Made by a program: the position numbers and the translations under genes
Notes under the pieces: model-generated
Told to the model about the DNA's origin: nothing
The model's input: the letters and a program-made list of their open reading frames with translations, nothing else
The model's database searches: none
Shown here: one piece after another, positions 1-12,300 of the stretch
Numbering within the stretch: position 1 is the stretch's first letter
How the letters are laid out: the number at the start of each line of letters is the position of its first letter
Assembly (NCBI RefSeq): GCF_042242105.1
Contig: NC_092028.1
Coordinates: 10,835,338 to 10,899,337 of the forward strand
Length of the DNA stretch: 64,000 nucleotides
Source: Pempheris klunzingeri
Taxonomy: Eukaryota > Chordata > Actinopteri > Acropomatiformes > Pempheridae
Direction of reading: 5' to 3'

Positions 1-1264
1 AAATGACAAAAAGAAACAAAAGATGCACTCATTATATAATTTTAAAAAGCATTATTGATCGTTCATATGGCACAATTCTGACTTACTTAAGCTCTTTCAT
101 TGCTATTTGCAAAGGGTCTGTTTCTCCCTCCAGCTCCACCATGACTGGTGCGCACATCCTGTTGGAAATACGTCAGCAGACAGACAGGTATAGTAAATGC
201 TTAATTATAGTCAATGTGTAAGTAGCACAGTCTAACTAATAAAGTTGCATTCAAAATTGTTTTGTCACAGTTTTAAAGTCAAATCTGGGAAATACTGACA
301 CACTGGAATATCACAATACATTTTACTTAATATCTCAATGTCAACATACACTTATATACTATGACATAAGGGATAACTGTCTGTACATTTGGAAGAAATT
401 CACACACATGGTAGTTTTGACAAAGTACTAATAGTAAATGAATATGATGACAAAATAGGAGGGGGCATTAATGGATCATGTTTCCTAAGGCGTAGCCGTA
501 CTCATATTTACAATATCCAAACAGTAGCAGACCAAAGCACAAGCAAAGGAATGAGTCTCTGTTCTCTGTACTGGAACCTCCATCACCCTATTCATGTAAT
601 GTAATTGTAATTGTTTGAAGACAGGTATAATCAGTCAGGGGCCATGTCTGAACCCAGGACACTGAGGTCACAGTGTCTAAGTCAACACATTAAAACAAAG
701 TGTAAAATAATACACTCACGCTATCTGCAGAGCTCGTGTGCCCAGAACTCTGGCCCTCTCATATTTGGTCATGTACGGTGTGGTGATTCTCTTCTGGTTG
801 GCCTGCTGACCCTCTCCAGCGGGCAGGATCTGCACATTCTCCTGGTCCTCCTGCGAAAAAAAAGCAGGTTGGGACTTACTAAAACAAATAGAAATAATTA
901 GCAAGTGGCTTGATAAGCTACACACAAGCTAAACATCTGTTTTATCCTTTTTAAAACAGCCAATTATCATATAACTAAACGGCGAACTCACATCTTCCAC
1001 GTTTTCCAGGTCATCTAATCCCTCATCCTCCTCGGCATCGTCAAAATCTCCGTCGTCGAAGCTACAGATTTGACAATAAATAAGTTATCGTACAGACAAT
1101 ATATCCAGAATAGGTCTGCACCGGGCAGTGCTGTTAGCTAACCCGCTAACGTTAAATGTTAGCTAGCTATTACGTTAACACGTTGTATTCAAACGTTAGT
1201 AAATATACAGCCTGACATAACGTGTCACAGGCGTCTTTACTCACTTGTCTTCGTTGTCCGACAT
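1..1264 (-). CDS. polr2f: RNA polymerase I/II/III shared subunit RPABC2 (RPB6), 3' partial
   Basis: This gene encodes the small shared subunit RPB6 of nuclear RNA polymerases I, II and III, which helps assemble the clamp and largest subunit. Four coding exons are visible on the minus strand: 1245-1264, 992-1061, 720-850 and 87-158; 1-86 is intron and the last exon lies outside the window. The start is the ATG at 1264-1262, which opens with MSDNED. Exon 2 gives the acidic stretch [20 protein letters not shown]. Exon 3 gives the conserved core with [19 protein letters not shown], and exon 4 gives [13 protein letters not shown]. Splice phases join without a shift, and every donor is GT and every acceptor AG. 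The visible part covers about 98 codons; the human protein has 127 residues, and the missing end is the conserved basic C-terminal strand region. Identity is near certain because this protein is almost invariant in vertebrates. Confidence 0.96.
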
Positions 1265-1400
1265 GTTTTATTTTGAAGCTCGTACGTGTGAATCCTCACT
1301 GTTGTAAAAATTTCAGACACACTTTTTGTTGTCAATGTCCACATGCCACTTCCGGTAGCGTCGGTGCGTTAGAAAATATTCCGGATGCTCCAGAAGAAGG
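1265..1400 (-). promoter_or_regulatory. polr2f 5' UTR and probable core promoter with ETS-type site
   Basis: The sequence just upstream of the polr2f ATG contains ACTTCCGGT at 1348-1356, which reads ACCGGAAGT on the gene strand. That is the consensus for ETS/GABP factors, typical of TATA-less housekeeping promoters. A second TTCCGGA lies near 1379. No TATA box is seen. The transcription start is inferred to fall around the ETS site; it is not visible directly. Confidence 0.5.
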
Positions 1401-1794
1401 ATTTGCTTGTCGTTCCGCTTGTCGAAATTCAATAAAATAATGTGTAGGGAAACATTATTAAACTAGCATTCTGTGGTCTGTGTGTGATAAAAATAAAAAA
1501 GACTGTGGTAAATCTTATTTGTCTAATTCACTGGGGAGTGAATTAGTTGGCAGCGTCTTAGTCCACCTTCCTGCCCCATTTCACTCATTTAGACTAACAC
1601 ACACAGTATGGACTCCCTTACTTTTGTTACATGTGCTGATTTTTTTGGAAACCATCAGGGATGTCAGGGTAATTTCTCTATAACTTTACATCCCCTGAGT
1701 AGATAACTAGAATCTAAAAGAAGAAAAAGAAAAACAGTTTGAAATAACAGTTGTTTAATGATTGAAAATACAACATTCTGCTGACAAGACATAA
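1401..1794. other. Intergenic spacer between polr2f promoter and micall1 3' end
   Basis: About 400 bp of AT-rich unique-looking sequence with no credible exon, RNA gene or repeat. In human, C22orf23 lies between MICALL1 and POLR2F; no trace of it is seen here. Confidence 0.5.
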
Positions 1795-2131
1795 AATGTT
1801 CCGAAATAAATATTTATTACATACTTCAACAACTATTACACTTGTATAAGTTTAGGTATTATTACATACATGTAATAAACTAAAAAAGATTTAAAAAAAA
1901 ATATTGATTGCATATAGAAGTTAGCGCAGGTAACAAAACATGGATGAGAAAATGTATAGTGATGCTGCTGAATCATATGAACTGAGAAACATGATTCACT
2001 CTTTTTGTCTATGCTACTGAGCTGCTCTTCAACATAGAATTATTAAATGGTTACATGTCATGATCATTTTTATAGCATGCTACTATAGCATTTTATAGCC
2101 GTCTCTGAGTCCCTGCAGTCTTGTGAGTATC
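1795..2131 (-). other. micall1: micall1 3' UTR with poly(A) signal
   Basis: The sequence following the micall1 stop codon is AT-rich and non-coding. A canonical AATAAA on the minus strand lies at 1818-1813, so cleavage is expected near 1795. The exact end is inferred from the hexamer only. Confidence 0.6.
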
Positions 2132-5100
2132 TCAGGTGTTTTTTTCCACGGAGTCTTTGGTGCTTCTTGTTTTGTGGTTCAGCATCTTAAAAACCGTTGT
2201 GGGATTGAACTTTCCTTTTGACTTCTTTAGCTCCTTTAGTCCTTCTTTCTGGACCTCTGAGGAGAGATATTGCAGGAAAACTCGGGTCATCATTTTCAAC
2301 AATTTTTTGTAAGCAAGCATAACTCTATTGTAGAATTATATTTTAAATCCTAAGCAGATAGGAAAGTAAGACATGGGCAGGAGAAAACACATTTTACAGG
2401 ATATTTTATAGGATAGGGGGAACTTTTGATATAGAAAGTAATTTCTCTCACCTTTATTCTTATTCATGGCTTCTAAAAGCACACATTCTTCTCTTTCCCT
2501 GATGAGTAAAACAAAGTGCATTTATACTTTTCAACATAAAAAAAAAAAATCTATGAATTTGGAAGTATGATGTATCGGTTGTTTTTTTCCTGTGCACCTC
2601 TGCCTGTCCTGATCCAAGCTGCTGATGATCTGATTCCTCTGGTCGATAATGGCGACCAGCTCATCCATCATCTGCTGCTCTTGTTCCCGATCCTCCTGAC
2701 TCCAGTCACCATCTGAATGCGCAGACGATTCAGAATGGTGTGCAACATTTAACAAAACAAAGTCACTCATTTATACTGCATCACATTCACGAAACGACAC
2801 CCACTGAGGCTCCAGATTTATTTGTTATTTCCTCATAAACGATGAAAGTTTTACGTTAGATGAGAAAACTCAAAGAAGCAGACAATTTAAACTCCTGAAA
2901 CGATTTGCTTTTAGAAATATCCTTACTCATTTCTGAATCTTCTGTTAAGAGTAATGTAGCTTTCCATGAAAAATATCATATATAAGTGTGTAAGTGCGAT
3001 TTTAATAGTGAAGCTCTTTATATATAAATCAGAAAGCTGGAATGGTTGGGCCTGTTAATTATATGACTACATGCCCCCCTAGTGATCAGCATTGAGATAA
3101 ATACTTGTTATTACTGTCAAATATGTTGGCTGAAAAAGTGATGCACATATTAACACACTGGCCTGGTTTATTAAGGAGGCATCTGAGCTCGTACTCCACA
3201 TCTGCCTGTCGCTCCTCTAACTTCTGCTGCTTTGTCCTGGGAAAAGGCACAACACAAAATGTCATTAAAAAAAAAAAACACACACATTGCAACCCTCACA
3301 AAAGCTCTTGGATGCAGAGTAAACAGCAAAATCATTATCAATCTACTTACAGATGAACCAGCTCAGTAGCTTTGCGCATCAGAACATGTCTGTTGTAGAA
3401 AAGAGAGAACCACTCCATCAGCATTTGTCCCTCCTCTTTTTCTGAAATGAAACGTTGGGGCCAGAGATATGAACATCTCTATTCCACAGTCAGGACTTCT
3501 GCACACTGAATTCACAGAAATAGAGATTTTGTGCCGGCAAATAATTTTATCTTGAACTAGTAGAAACAATATGATGAACCATTCTGGCTGTCTCTCAGAT
3601 TCCTCTCCAGTTGGACTCCCCTTTGTTCCAGTGCCTCAAGATGTTTATCCAGTTCGCTCATCTCCATCTGCAGGCCTTCTGTAGAAACATCCTGCTCTGT
3701 CTGCACCTGTCAGGCAACATATGAGACTAAAGTATGAATTTACTGCAGAACAATTGACAAGTAATGACTGAAACTTGTGATGAGTGCTAAAATAATCACT
3801 CAGTCACTCTGTACTCAACTTAATGATCCATCTAATCAATCTGTGCCGATATGTATTCATTACAATACACATACCAATTAGCATAAACGTTGGTTTTGAG
3901 TTATTTTTTACAGTTGATCGTCTTTTAAGCCATTGTACCTTCCTCTTGATGAGTGGGAAGCCGTGTCCAGGAGCAGAGGCCTGTTTAGATGACAGCGTCT
4001 GAAAACTCTTAGATTTGACCATGGCAGGTTTTCGATCAAAAGGATTCTCTCTGCAGGCCGCCTGAAAATGAAAAGTAACAGGAACCATAAAAACATCCTT
4101 TTCAATGAATCAAGTATTTTAGTTTTTTAGATTTCATTATTAATAGTCAACAGTTATGTTTATCCATACCTTACTTTGGCATGATATGACCTGATCAGAT
4201 TCATTTGCCTCTGTCATGTCATGAAGCAAAAATGAACTCTGATCACGGGCAGATGTGATTGCTGGTACAGACAGACTCCTTGATAAAACGTGACCCTGTG
4301 CTTCATCTGAAAAGCCATGCGGCCCTGCTGCTGCTGCTGCTGCTGCTTCAGTCTGCTTCACGAGTGAACCTCCTGTGTTTCCAGTTTCATCCAGTTCTGA
4401 TGTACCAATCTGACTAGTATCTCCAACTGGTTCACTTGAAGCGCCCACTGTGTCCGCAACTCCAGCAGCCCCTCTGAAATCTGGATTCTTAGGTGGATTG
4501 GGTTTATCTGGTCGTTCCTCCTCCTCCTCCTCCTCCTCCTCCTCTCTAAATGGATTTTGAGGACGCTCTTTGGGTCTGTACCATGCATTCTGTGTAGAAT
4601 AGACAGATTTAGGCAAAGGAGGCGGAGCGCGGGGCAGTTGGGTCCAGGGCCCGGGGTGGATGATGGTCAACCACGGATGTTTGATATTCACCTTAGGCCT
4701 ATCACTGGTTGGGCTGGTGGTACGAGGGGAAAGACGAGAGATGCTTTAAGAGATGACTCCACAAATGAGGAAGAACGTCTGATTAGATATTATCATTATA
4801 CTACTTTAACTATACTATTATGATGGTAAATCAGATTATTTTATAAAGCTCCTTTTATGTTTTGTTTAAAATTTCCCCAACATTAAGATTTAATGTTATT
4901 TGCTTATAAGAGGTTGCTTGAGATTTGTGCTAAAGACAGGCAGAAAACAGACTTCTTCTGCACACTTACATGTGAGATGGATTGGGTGAACATTTATTTT
5001 GATTGGATGAATTGCCTGTGCAAAGAAAGACAAAGGAAAAGTTTCTCAAATTATTTTCACTCAGTCACGAAGGAGAAGAGACGAGCATGTATGCATACAG

Positions 5101-7825
5101 AGAAAGAAATAAATGTCAGCAGAATAATATGAGGCCTATTTACCTGCAACATGGGAGCTGTTTGTTGTCGGGGAGGCTTTGGTCCCTGATGTCCCTGATA
5201 CAGGAGCAGCGGCTGCAGAAGAGTCCAACATTCGCCTGGGTGCTGGAACCGGTCGACGACTTTCTTCTTTCACTTCTGCACAAAGTGAGGAGACGTCAGA
5301 GAGCTGTTGAGTCTTCGATGCTTCCTGTTGGATCTTGCCGTCTCCAGCAGTGGGCGCAGGTCCAGCTTTTCCAGCTTTTCCAGCTCCCTCGACAGCCCTG
5401 CTTAAAGCGCTGCGTGGCGGAGGGTGAGGAGCCGCTGACTTCTTTACCGTGCTCTTCAGTCCAGCAGTGTCTCCGTTTTCTCTGTCTTTCACCTCTCTGC
5501 TCTTCTCCTGCCTTTCCTTGCCCTCCGTTATTGTTGTTCTACAAACCAGTCTGTCCTGTGACTCTGTTGTCTTAGCGTAATGAGGAATGCTGGTGATAGC
5601 TAATCCTCCCAGAGAATAATAACTTTCCTGAATCTTACATTTAGACTGATTCTCAGTAGATTCCGTTTGCTGATTCAGCTGAACCCGGATGATTTTTCTG
5701 TCTGTTACATGGAGAGTGCATATCAGGGATCCAGCATCACTTCCCCGTGTGTAAGACCCATGTAAGAGAGTGCTGCGGCACACTTTGCACCTGAAAGACG
5801 AAAACGAAATGTGCTGCTGTAAAAGCATCCAACACATGACAACAGTAAAAAAAAGATCATCCCATGACCAACCTGCACTGATGTCTAAATAACTAAAAAA
5901 CTGTCCTCTTCTTAAGCTGTATGGTCACAGACATAGATGTCTTCAGCTACAAGCATATGCGAGTAGGAATGTCAAATATGGTTACAGTGGTCATTTGAAA
6001 CGCATTCTCATGCGTCAACTGCGGTCCGACTGGATCAGTCTGGATAAATCTGGATCTGGGAACTAATAGAAGCAAAAAATGATGATACGCTGCTGTTACC
6101 TGAAACAGCTGCGATGGTAGATCTTTCCGTCGATCAAATGTCTCTGTATGAGGTGGATAGGCTTAAAACACAGATTGCACACTGTTCGTGGCCTCGTGTT
6201 GGATAAACGATCTTCTCTAATGGTTTCAAGATCAGTCGAGGTCTGAAAAGAGAAGAGAAACCAGCGACTAAGACTGTTAACCCAGCAGCTGACAGATGAG
6301 AAATAAGGTGTGTTCACCTTGGGACTATATGTACATTAAAATGAATGACAAATAAAATGACAGTTACCTTCAGGGGCTTCACATCCTCAGGAGTTTTACT
6401 TATTTCGAGATTATTCAAGGCAGTGACATGTGATGACCTCAAACTGGGTAGACCTGCTGCAAAGTCAAGAGAAGACATGCAAATGGAGATATTGGAGGTG
6501 AAAATGAGGTGCGGGCTGTCTGAAGATTACATTCACATGATGTGAAGAATAAAGGATTAAAGTGCACCTCGTATTAAAGCAGGTGAAAAAGAGAGGTGCC
6601 GCTTAAAGCTAATTCCTCGAGGGCCCTGAATTTGTCCAAAACATCACAGAGATAATCTTAAAAACCAGATAGCGTCCTTCAATAATCATGGACCTTAATA
6701 AAGTGAGTAAGACTGCAAACCTCTGCTTGCTGATTTGCCTCAAGTAACTGTGAATAAATCTGATAAAGCAGACAAGAGATTAAACTAAACACACCATAAG
6801 ACTTCCTGTTGAAGAAGTGGTAGTACTGGGAAAGGTAGGTGAGGATGCTCAAACAATCAGGCACCTTGGTGGAAACCATGTCCTTCGGGTCCAGCAGTGC
6901 AGGGATGCCCAGCTTTGTCTCTGCAACCTCAAACGCCTACAGACCAGAATATACAAGATACAAACAAAGATAAACAGAGAAGAAAGAGGTGGACGACTGT
7001 AAGAAGGGGAGTTGTGTGAATATAAACGACCAAGAAGTTTGTTTTGCAGACTATTCTGTCAGTCGTGGTAAATATACCTGAAACACACGTATGACAGAGA
7101 CATGCTTGCATTGCAGATTGCATGCAATCGTGTAAGGAAATAACTCACCAGCTTGTTGTTTTGATAAATATTTTCTTTGGAGAGGGAGCGGAACTCTCTG
7201 GGGGCAGGTGAGGAAAATAGAGAGGTTGATTTACTGATTATGGAAAGACAAAACCACAAATAAACCAGTTCCCTGAGACTCCACGGACATAAGGCGCTGC
7301 ACAAGCAAAATGCTGATCAAGATCAGAGATGAGATGATTCCTGTTGAATCTCTGTATGTAAAAAGGTACAAACAAATCAACTAATCCCATCACACTGGAC
7401 GAGAAACGGTTAAGTAAAGAGATGGAGAGAGATTAAGCAAATGGGAGCAGATTAGTTCTAAACACAGTGTGAAGGTCGTCTTCTGCTCCAGATTAGACAG
7501 CATGTTAGTCAATCATTTTGCCCAGAAGACAAATAAGACATAGCGTGTGTTAGAAATATCCAAATCAGGCTGCACGCCTTCAAATGCAGTCAGGGCTGCA
7601 GAGGAAACAATGCACCTCACTGTCATGACCGTCTAGCTGCGCCTGACTTTGCACAGCTCTATGAAACTACTGGTCTACTTACAGCAAGTCGGGCCGGTGC
7701 TTGTGGATGATGGCACAAAATGCAAGTCCATCCCTGAATGAGGTTGTCATGTTTGTTATTTCCACGTTGGGGTAACAGGCGCATGTGGCGCGGCACCACT
7801 CTCGTAAAGCCCTCGGTGATGCCAT
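2132..7825 (-). CDS. micall1: MICAL-like protein 1 (CH, LIM and bMERB domains)
   Basis: MICAL-L1 is a scaffold of tubular recycling endosomes that binds EHD proteins through NPF motifs and Rab8/13/35 through its C-terminal bMERB coiled coil. Fifteen exons: 7683-7825, 7149-7197, 6795-6936, 6368-6456, 6100-6242, 5144-5790, 4970-5015, 4170-4713, 3939-4061, 3580-3706, 3351-3441, 3163-3236, 2598-2712, 2452-2498, 2132-2256. They sum to 834 residues, against 863 in human. The start ATG at 7825-7823 gives [11 protein letters not shown], aligned with human MAGPRGALLAWC. The calponin-homology domain covers residues 1-112 ([26 protein letters not shown]). One LIM zinc finger lies around 160-215, split by an intron after CFR. 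NPF motifs occur as QNPF and ENPF (about residue 606). The C-terminal quarter has [20 protein letters not shown] and ends in a basic tail. There is a ten-Glu run near the first NPF and an Ala run. One intron uses a GC donor (see findings). The 6368-6456 exon may start 3 bp later. Confidence 0.93.
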
Positions 7826-9399
7826 TCCTTGTGAGATATTTGACATGAGGGCTGAGTGAACATGGCACTTTATCAGCCAAGGCTGATCAAATAAAGATGG
7901 GCAGGTTTCGCTTTGCAGAGGAAACAGGAAGCGAGCATCTCCTACCTTTGTCAACTACTTTTCCCTGCAGAGAACCTGCAGCCAAACATGGGCATCAAGT
8001 TGGTGAAGCAGTAGGAAGGAAGTTATTTAATGCCCTTTTATGTGGCTTTGTCAAGTAAAAACGATGGTGACTGCGCATGTGAAGCGACTTTACATTGTTT
8101 CATTGTTTACAGCCACGACTTAAGTCTCAAACGATTTCCCTCACTCACGGCAGAACCATGTCGCTTTTCACCACAAACCACCAACGAGCTTCTGAAAGTA
8201 GTGAACTGTCGTCCAAACATCTGCAGTGATCCGATGACTCGGGGTCGATTTGATAGAAGGAGTGTAAATTTAACTCAAATCCCGTTATTTGGTGCTGTGC
8301 TCATTCTGCTTCACGTTCAGTGTAATGCACAATAGCTGCCGCTGGAGGGAGACATAGAGCTGCTGCTTCTCTATAATTAGCAAGGGGAGGTTTCTGGTTA
8401 CAAATGTATTTCTCAGACTTGACAGACTTTTTTTCTCTTCACCTCGTGACATTCAAGCACAATATATGTTTTTTTAAATCAAGACTTACATGCATTATTC
8501 ATTAAAATAGGCTATTTCAATCATTCCTCCTAGGTCTTCTCATTTTTTGATCAATGAACAAACCTGCTGATGTGAAAACTAATTTTTTTTTATGTGAGTA
8601 CATTCAGTATCAAACTACAACATCATTTTGTAATGTTTAAACAACACTTCCACCTATTATATCAGGGAGGCTTTATTAATAGTTAGTTAAGTAAGTCATT
8701 ATTTAACAAGCACTTCCGGTCAAACGAGTTAAATAAAACTATTTCAGCGCCTTTTGAGCCTTCCAAAAACAAAAATAATTCCCCGATAAAAACGTCTTCT
8801 ATTTTGTGATAAAATGATGGCAAAACGATGATGAGAAAGTGCCCTTTGTTTATACTTTTCCTCACAGATATATCGTAGACCAAATAGTCTGCTTTAATTT
8901 TGAAGGAATATAACTTCCGGTATAGTTGTGTTTTCTGGCTTGACGCAGCTCTCGGATCGTAGAAATTTAACTGCTAGAATGACTATTCCCGTTTCAATGT
9001 ACAGTCATATGAGCGGGATGGATGAAATGCAATATTTGCTGATGATTTAAGCAACATTGGAGTTGGCTTGAAATATAAAACTCACAAAATAATTAGGAAG
9101 AACATTATGGCAACTGGGCTTAAGACGTTAGTTTAAGAAATGTTTCATTGTTGCCGTTTTTTTAATCGTTATCGTTATTATTTACTGTATACCAGGAAGT
9201 AATTTCTTGAATCCAATTAACATTTCCGTATTAAAAACATTTGAGACATCCAAATAAGACAGAATGTTTACACGCTGTATATAAGTATAACACAAATATC
9301 TCAATTTCCTTTCTATTGACTCCAGTTCTGCGTCTCCTCTGCCTTACGCGCCCCTGTGAGTCCCTCGCGAGATCAACGAGCCACATAAATCTCGCAGTG
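7826..9399. promoter_or_regulatory. Divergent upstream region shared by micall1 (minus) and gga1 (plus)
   Basis: This 1.57 kb gap separates the two start codons, and the genes point away from each other. Two ETS-type sites, ACTTCCGGT at 8712-8720 and again at 8913-8921, lie in the middle third. Next to gga1, CCTCGCGAGA at 9363-9372 matches the TCTCGCGAGA housekeeping promoter element with one mismatch, 28 bp before the gga1 ATG. The micall1 5' UTR and any upstream non-coding exon must also lie here, but I cannot place its start. The stretch 8390-8700 is AT-rich with nothing recognisable. Confidence 0.5.
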
Positions 9400-12300
9400 A
9401 TGGCTGCGCCGCCCGATGCGGAGAGTTTGGAGTCTCGTATCAGTGAGTATTTTAAACTTACTCCACCGGGCCCCTGTAGTCCGGAGACCCAGACACTCAC
9501 CTGTTGTTCGCCGTGACCCACTGTAGATGACATGACAGCCCGCCACGGCAGCGCGTGTCCCGGCGGAGAGGACCCGGAGCCTGCCGTCACATCCAGGATG
9601 CTAACCTAGCTCCGGAGCTGCTGTGGCTGCCAGCTGTCAACAGACCACACAGCCAGGCGTAGCATTAGCTTCACAGCTCGATAGCTCCGCTGGGTTAGTG
9701 GCCGACAAGACCACGGGATCCCCATTTTTAGTTACAGAGATTAGAGAATACTTGTGTCAAAGCTATGGCCTGCTAAGAAAGTTGTAGATGAGACAGCAGG
9801 CTAGCTAACGATACACTGTGTTAGCACCTGCCCTGTGTATTTCTCTGCACGGTGGCATGCTGGGCTTATGTGGCAGAGACTTGATGGATTGTAATCATGG
9901 GGTCACTCCTGTTCCCTTTTTGGGATCTCTGGGATGCATAGTTGCAGTTTTGTTTGTAGAAAACACCTGAACACTTTCAGTCAACATGTCTAAATATCAT
10001 GTGAAAGTATTTGGGGTTTGAATATTGATGCTCTTTTAGTCTAAAAGGGAAAATGACCAACATGCATGCAGTTTCCTGTTTATAAGCTACACCTAGCTAA
10101 AACAATACAAACAGAGGAAAGTAATATTGTAATATATGTAACTTTTACCCACAATGCAATCTCTAACACTCCAAAAATGGTGGTAGTTAATTTCACAACA
10201 CTACTATAACAAAAATGTCAGACATATGTAGTGTAATATCAGAGTAACTATAGTGATATAATGCAGCAAAGCTGTAGTAACATCTGTCACATCTGTTGTC
10301 TGACTTCCCATTTGCTAACATTTCAGACAGAGCCACAAACCCACTTAATAGAGACACAGACTGGAGCAGCATCCATGCCTTCTGTGACCAGCTCAACAAT
10401 GACTTGGAGGGGTAAGAGGACATCGCTCGTGCGTCATGCTTTCATTACGGTCCTGCTGATGCTGAATCAAGTTTATTGATCCTGGAGACCCCAGCAGTGG
10501 TAGTCTCTTCTTCCAAAGGACTGTTTTCCCCGTTTGAACTGAGACTGCAAATTAGCACATGTATTCAGTTCACTCCTGCATGTTACTACTTAATAGGAAT
10601 CATAATTATCTCTGAATACAAAGCTTATAAAGATATTTAAAAAGCCACAATTTAGTTTTTAGGTGTGAAAAATGTGTCAATTTGTCTTTTTACTTAGCAT
10701 ATTAATGGGTTATTAATCAGACCTGACATTTTTATAGCGCTAATTCTCAGTTATTTCAGAAACCATAATGGGGTTAAGTTGACTCAGTAATTTATCAGTG
10801 TTGATTTTAAAATCAAAACACTGAAATGCCACAATTATAAAAATGTCACAATATGATTCCATTAGGAAAAGGTAATAAGAAATATTGATATCCTGCTTAG
10901 CACACTTTTTCACACTTGCATTTGCTCACTTATGCTCGACTGCTGCCTGTGGTTCTCTGGACATTCAGTATTGTTTGTGACTTGTTGCAGACCTCAGCTG
11001 GCCACCAGACTCCTGGCCCACAAGATCCAGTCTCCACAGGAGTGGGAGGCCATGCAGGCTCTGCTGGTGAGTTCAGATCTGTGCCCTGTTAGCTTCCTCC
11101 GCACTGATGACTCTGGTTTTCAGTGTCAAGTTATTTTCTGGTCTACTAATTGTGTAGAATATCTACAATTTTATACATGTTGGCAATTATACTGTTTTCT
11201 TTTACTACTATAAGATTACAACTTTTAGCAGATGTCATCCAACATTTTCTACGGCCTCCAAAACCCAATATGCATCAAACCCTAAATTAGAAATATGTTG
11301 TAGATGATCATGTTCGGTTTTCAATCAGTCTGTGTTCCTGATTGTACATCCAGCCTTAAACAATAATGTACCAGTCGGAAACAGTCCCCAAACCTAAAAT
11401 CAGCTCGACTGTTTGTCTAAATAAGTGTGAAATAGTTTTAAGTGACGTATCTTTTAGGGCATGGTGTAGCTGTTGTACAGATTTAGTTTCAGTTTTTGCA
11501 ATGTATTTCTTTTCTAGGTCCTGGAGACATGTATGAAAAACTGTGGGAAAAGGTTTCACAGTGAAGTGGGCAAGTTCCGTTTTCTCAATGAACTAATCAA
11601 AGTAGTTTCTCCGAAGGTAAAACTTTCTGTGCGCTTATCTTAGTGCATCCTTGTTTTTCAGACAGTTTTATTTTTTCACACAGTTGTTGCTTGTAAATCA
11701 CTCAGTTGTTGTCCTCAATCCCCCACACAGTACCTGGGCTCACGGTCACCAGAGCCAGTGAAAAATAAGGTTTTGGAGTTGATCTATAGCTGGACATTGG
11801 GGTTACCTGATGAGGCCAAGATCTCAGATGCCTATCAGATGCTGAAGAAACAAGGTAAGAGGCTATCAGGTTATCTTTGCCATAGAAGGCACAAAGGGTT
11901 GCAACACAAGTCTATTGTTAAGATTAACTTGGATATTTACATAGTAATAAGTAATAAATATCAATGAATAACTACAGTGATAAATAATGATAGGAAGCAT
12001 TTAACTCTTTGTTTGTAATCAGGTATCATTAAACAAGACCCAGAGCTGCCACCTGACAAACAACTGAACCTTCCTCCACCCAGACCCAAGAATGCCATTT
12101 TTGAGGATGAGGAGAAGTCAAAAGTAAGGACGTGTCCTTTAAAGAAAAAACATTTTCTTACCTACAACACATTCTCATGACTGTGCTCATCTCCCCTTTG
12201 GGACACATGAACCCCCTTCACTAATTTTCACCTATGTAAACTCTGGCTCTCTGCTTTGTCAGATGTTGTCTCGTCTGTTGAATAGCTCACACCCAGAGGA

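Noticed and set aside
7826-7954. Upstream in-frame extension of micall1 beyond the chosen ATG
   Set aside because: The frame is open to another ATG at 7954, but the extra residues have no counterpart in MICAL-L1, while the chosen start aligns with the human N-terminus.
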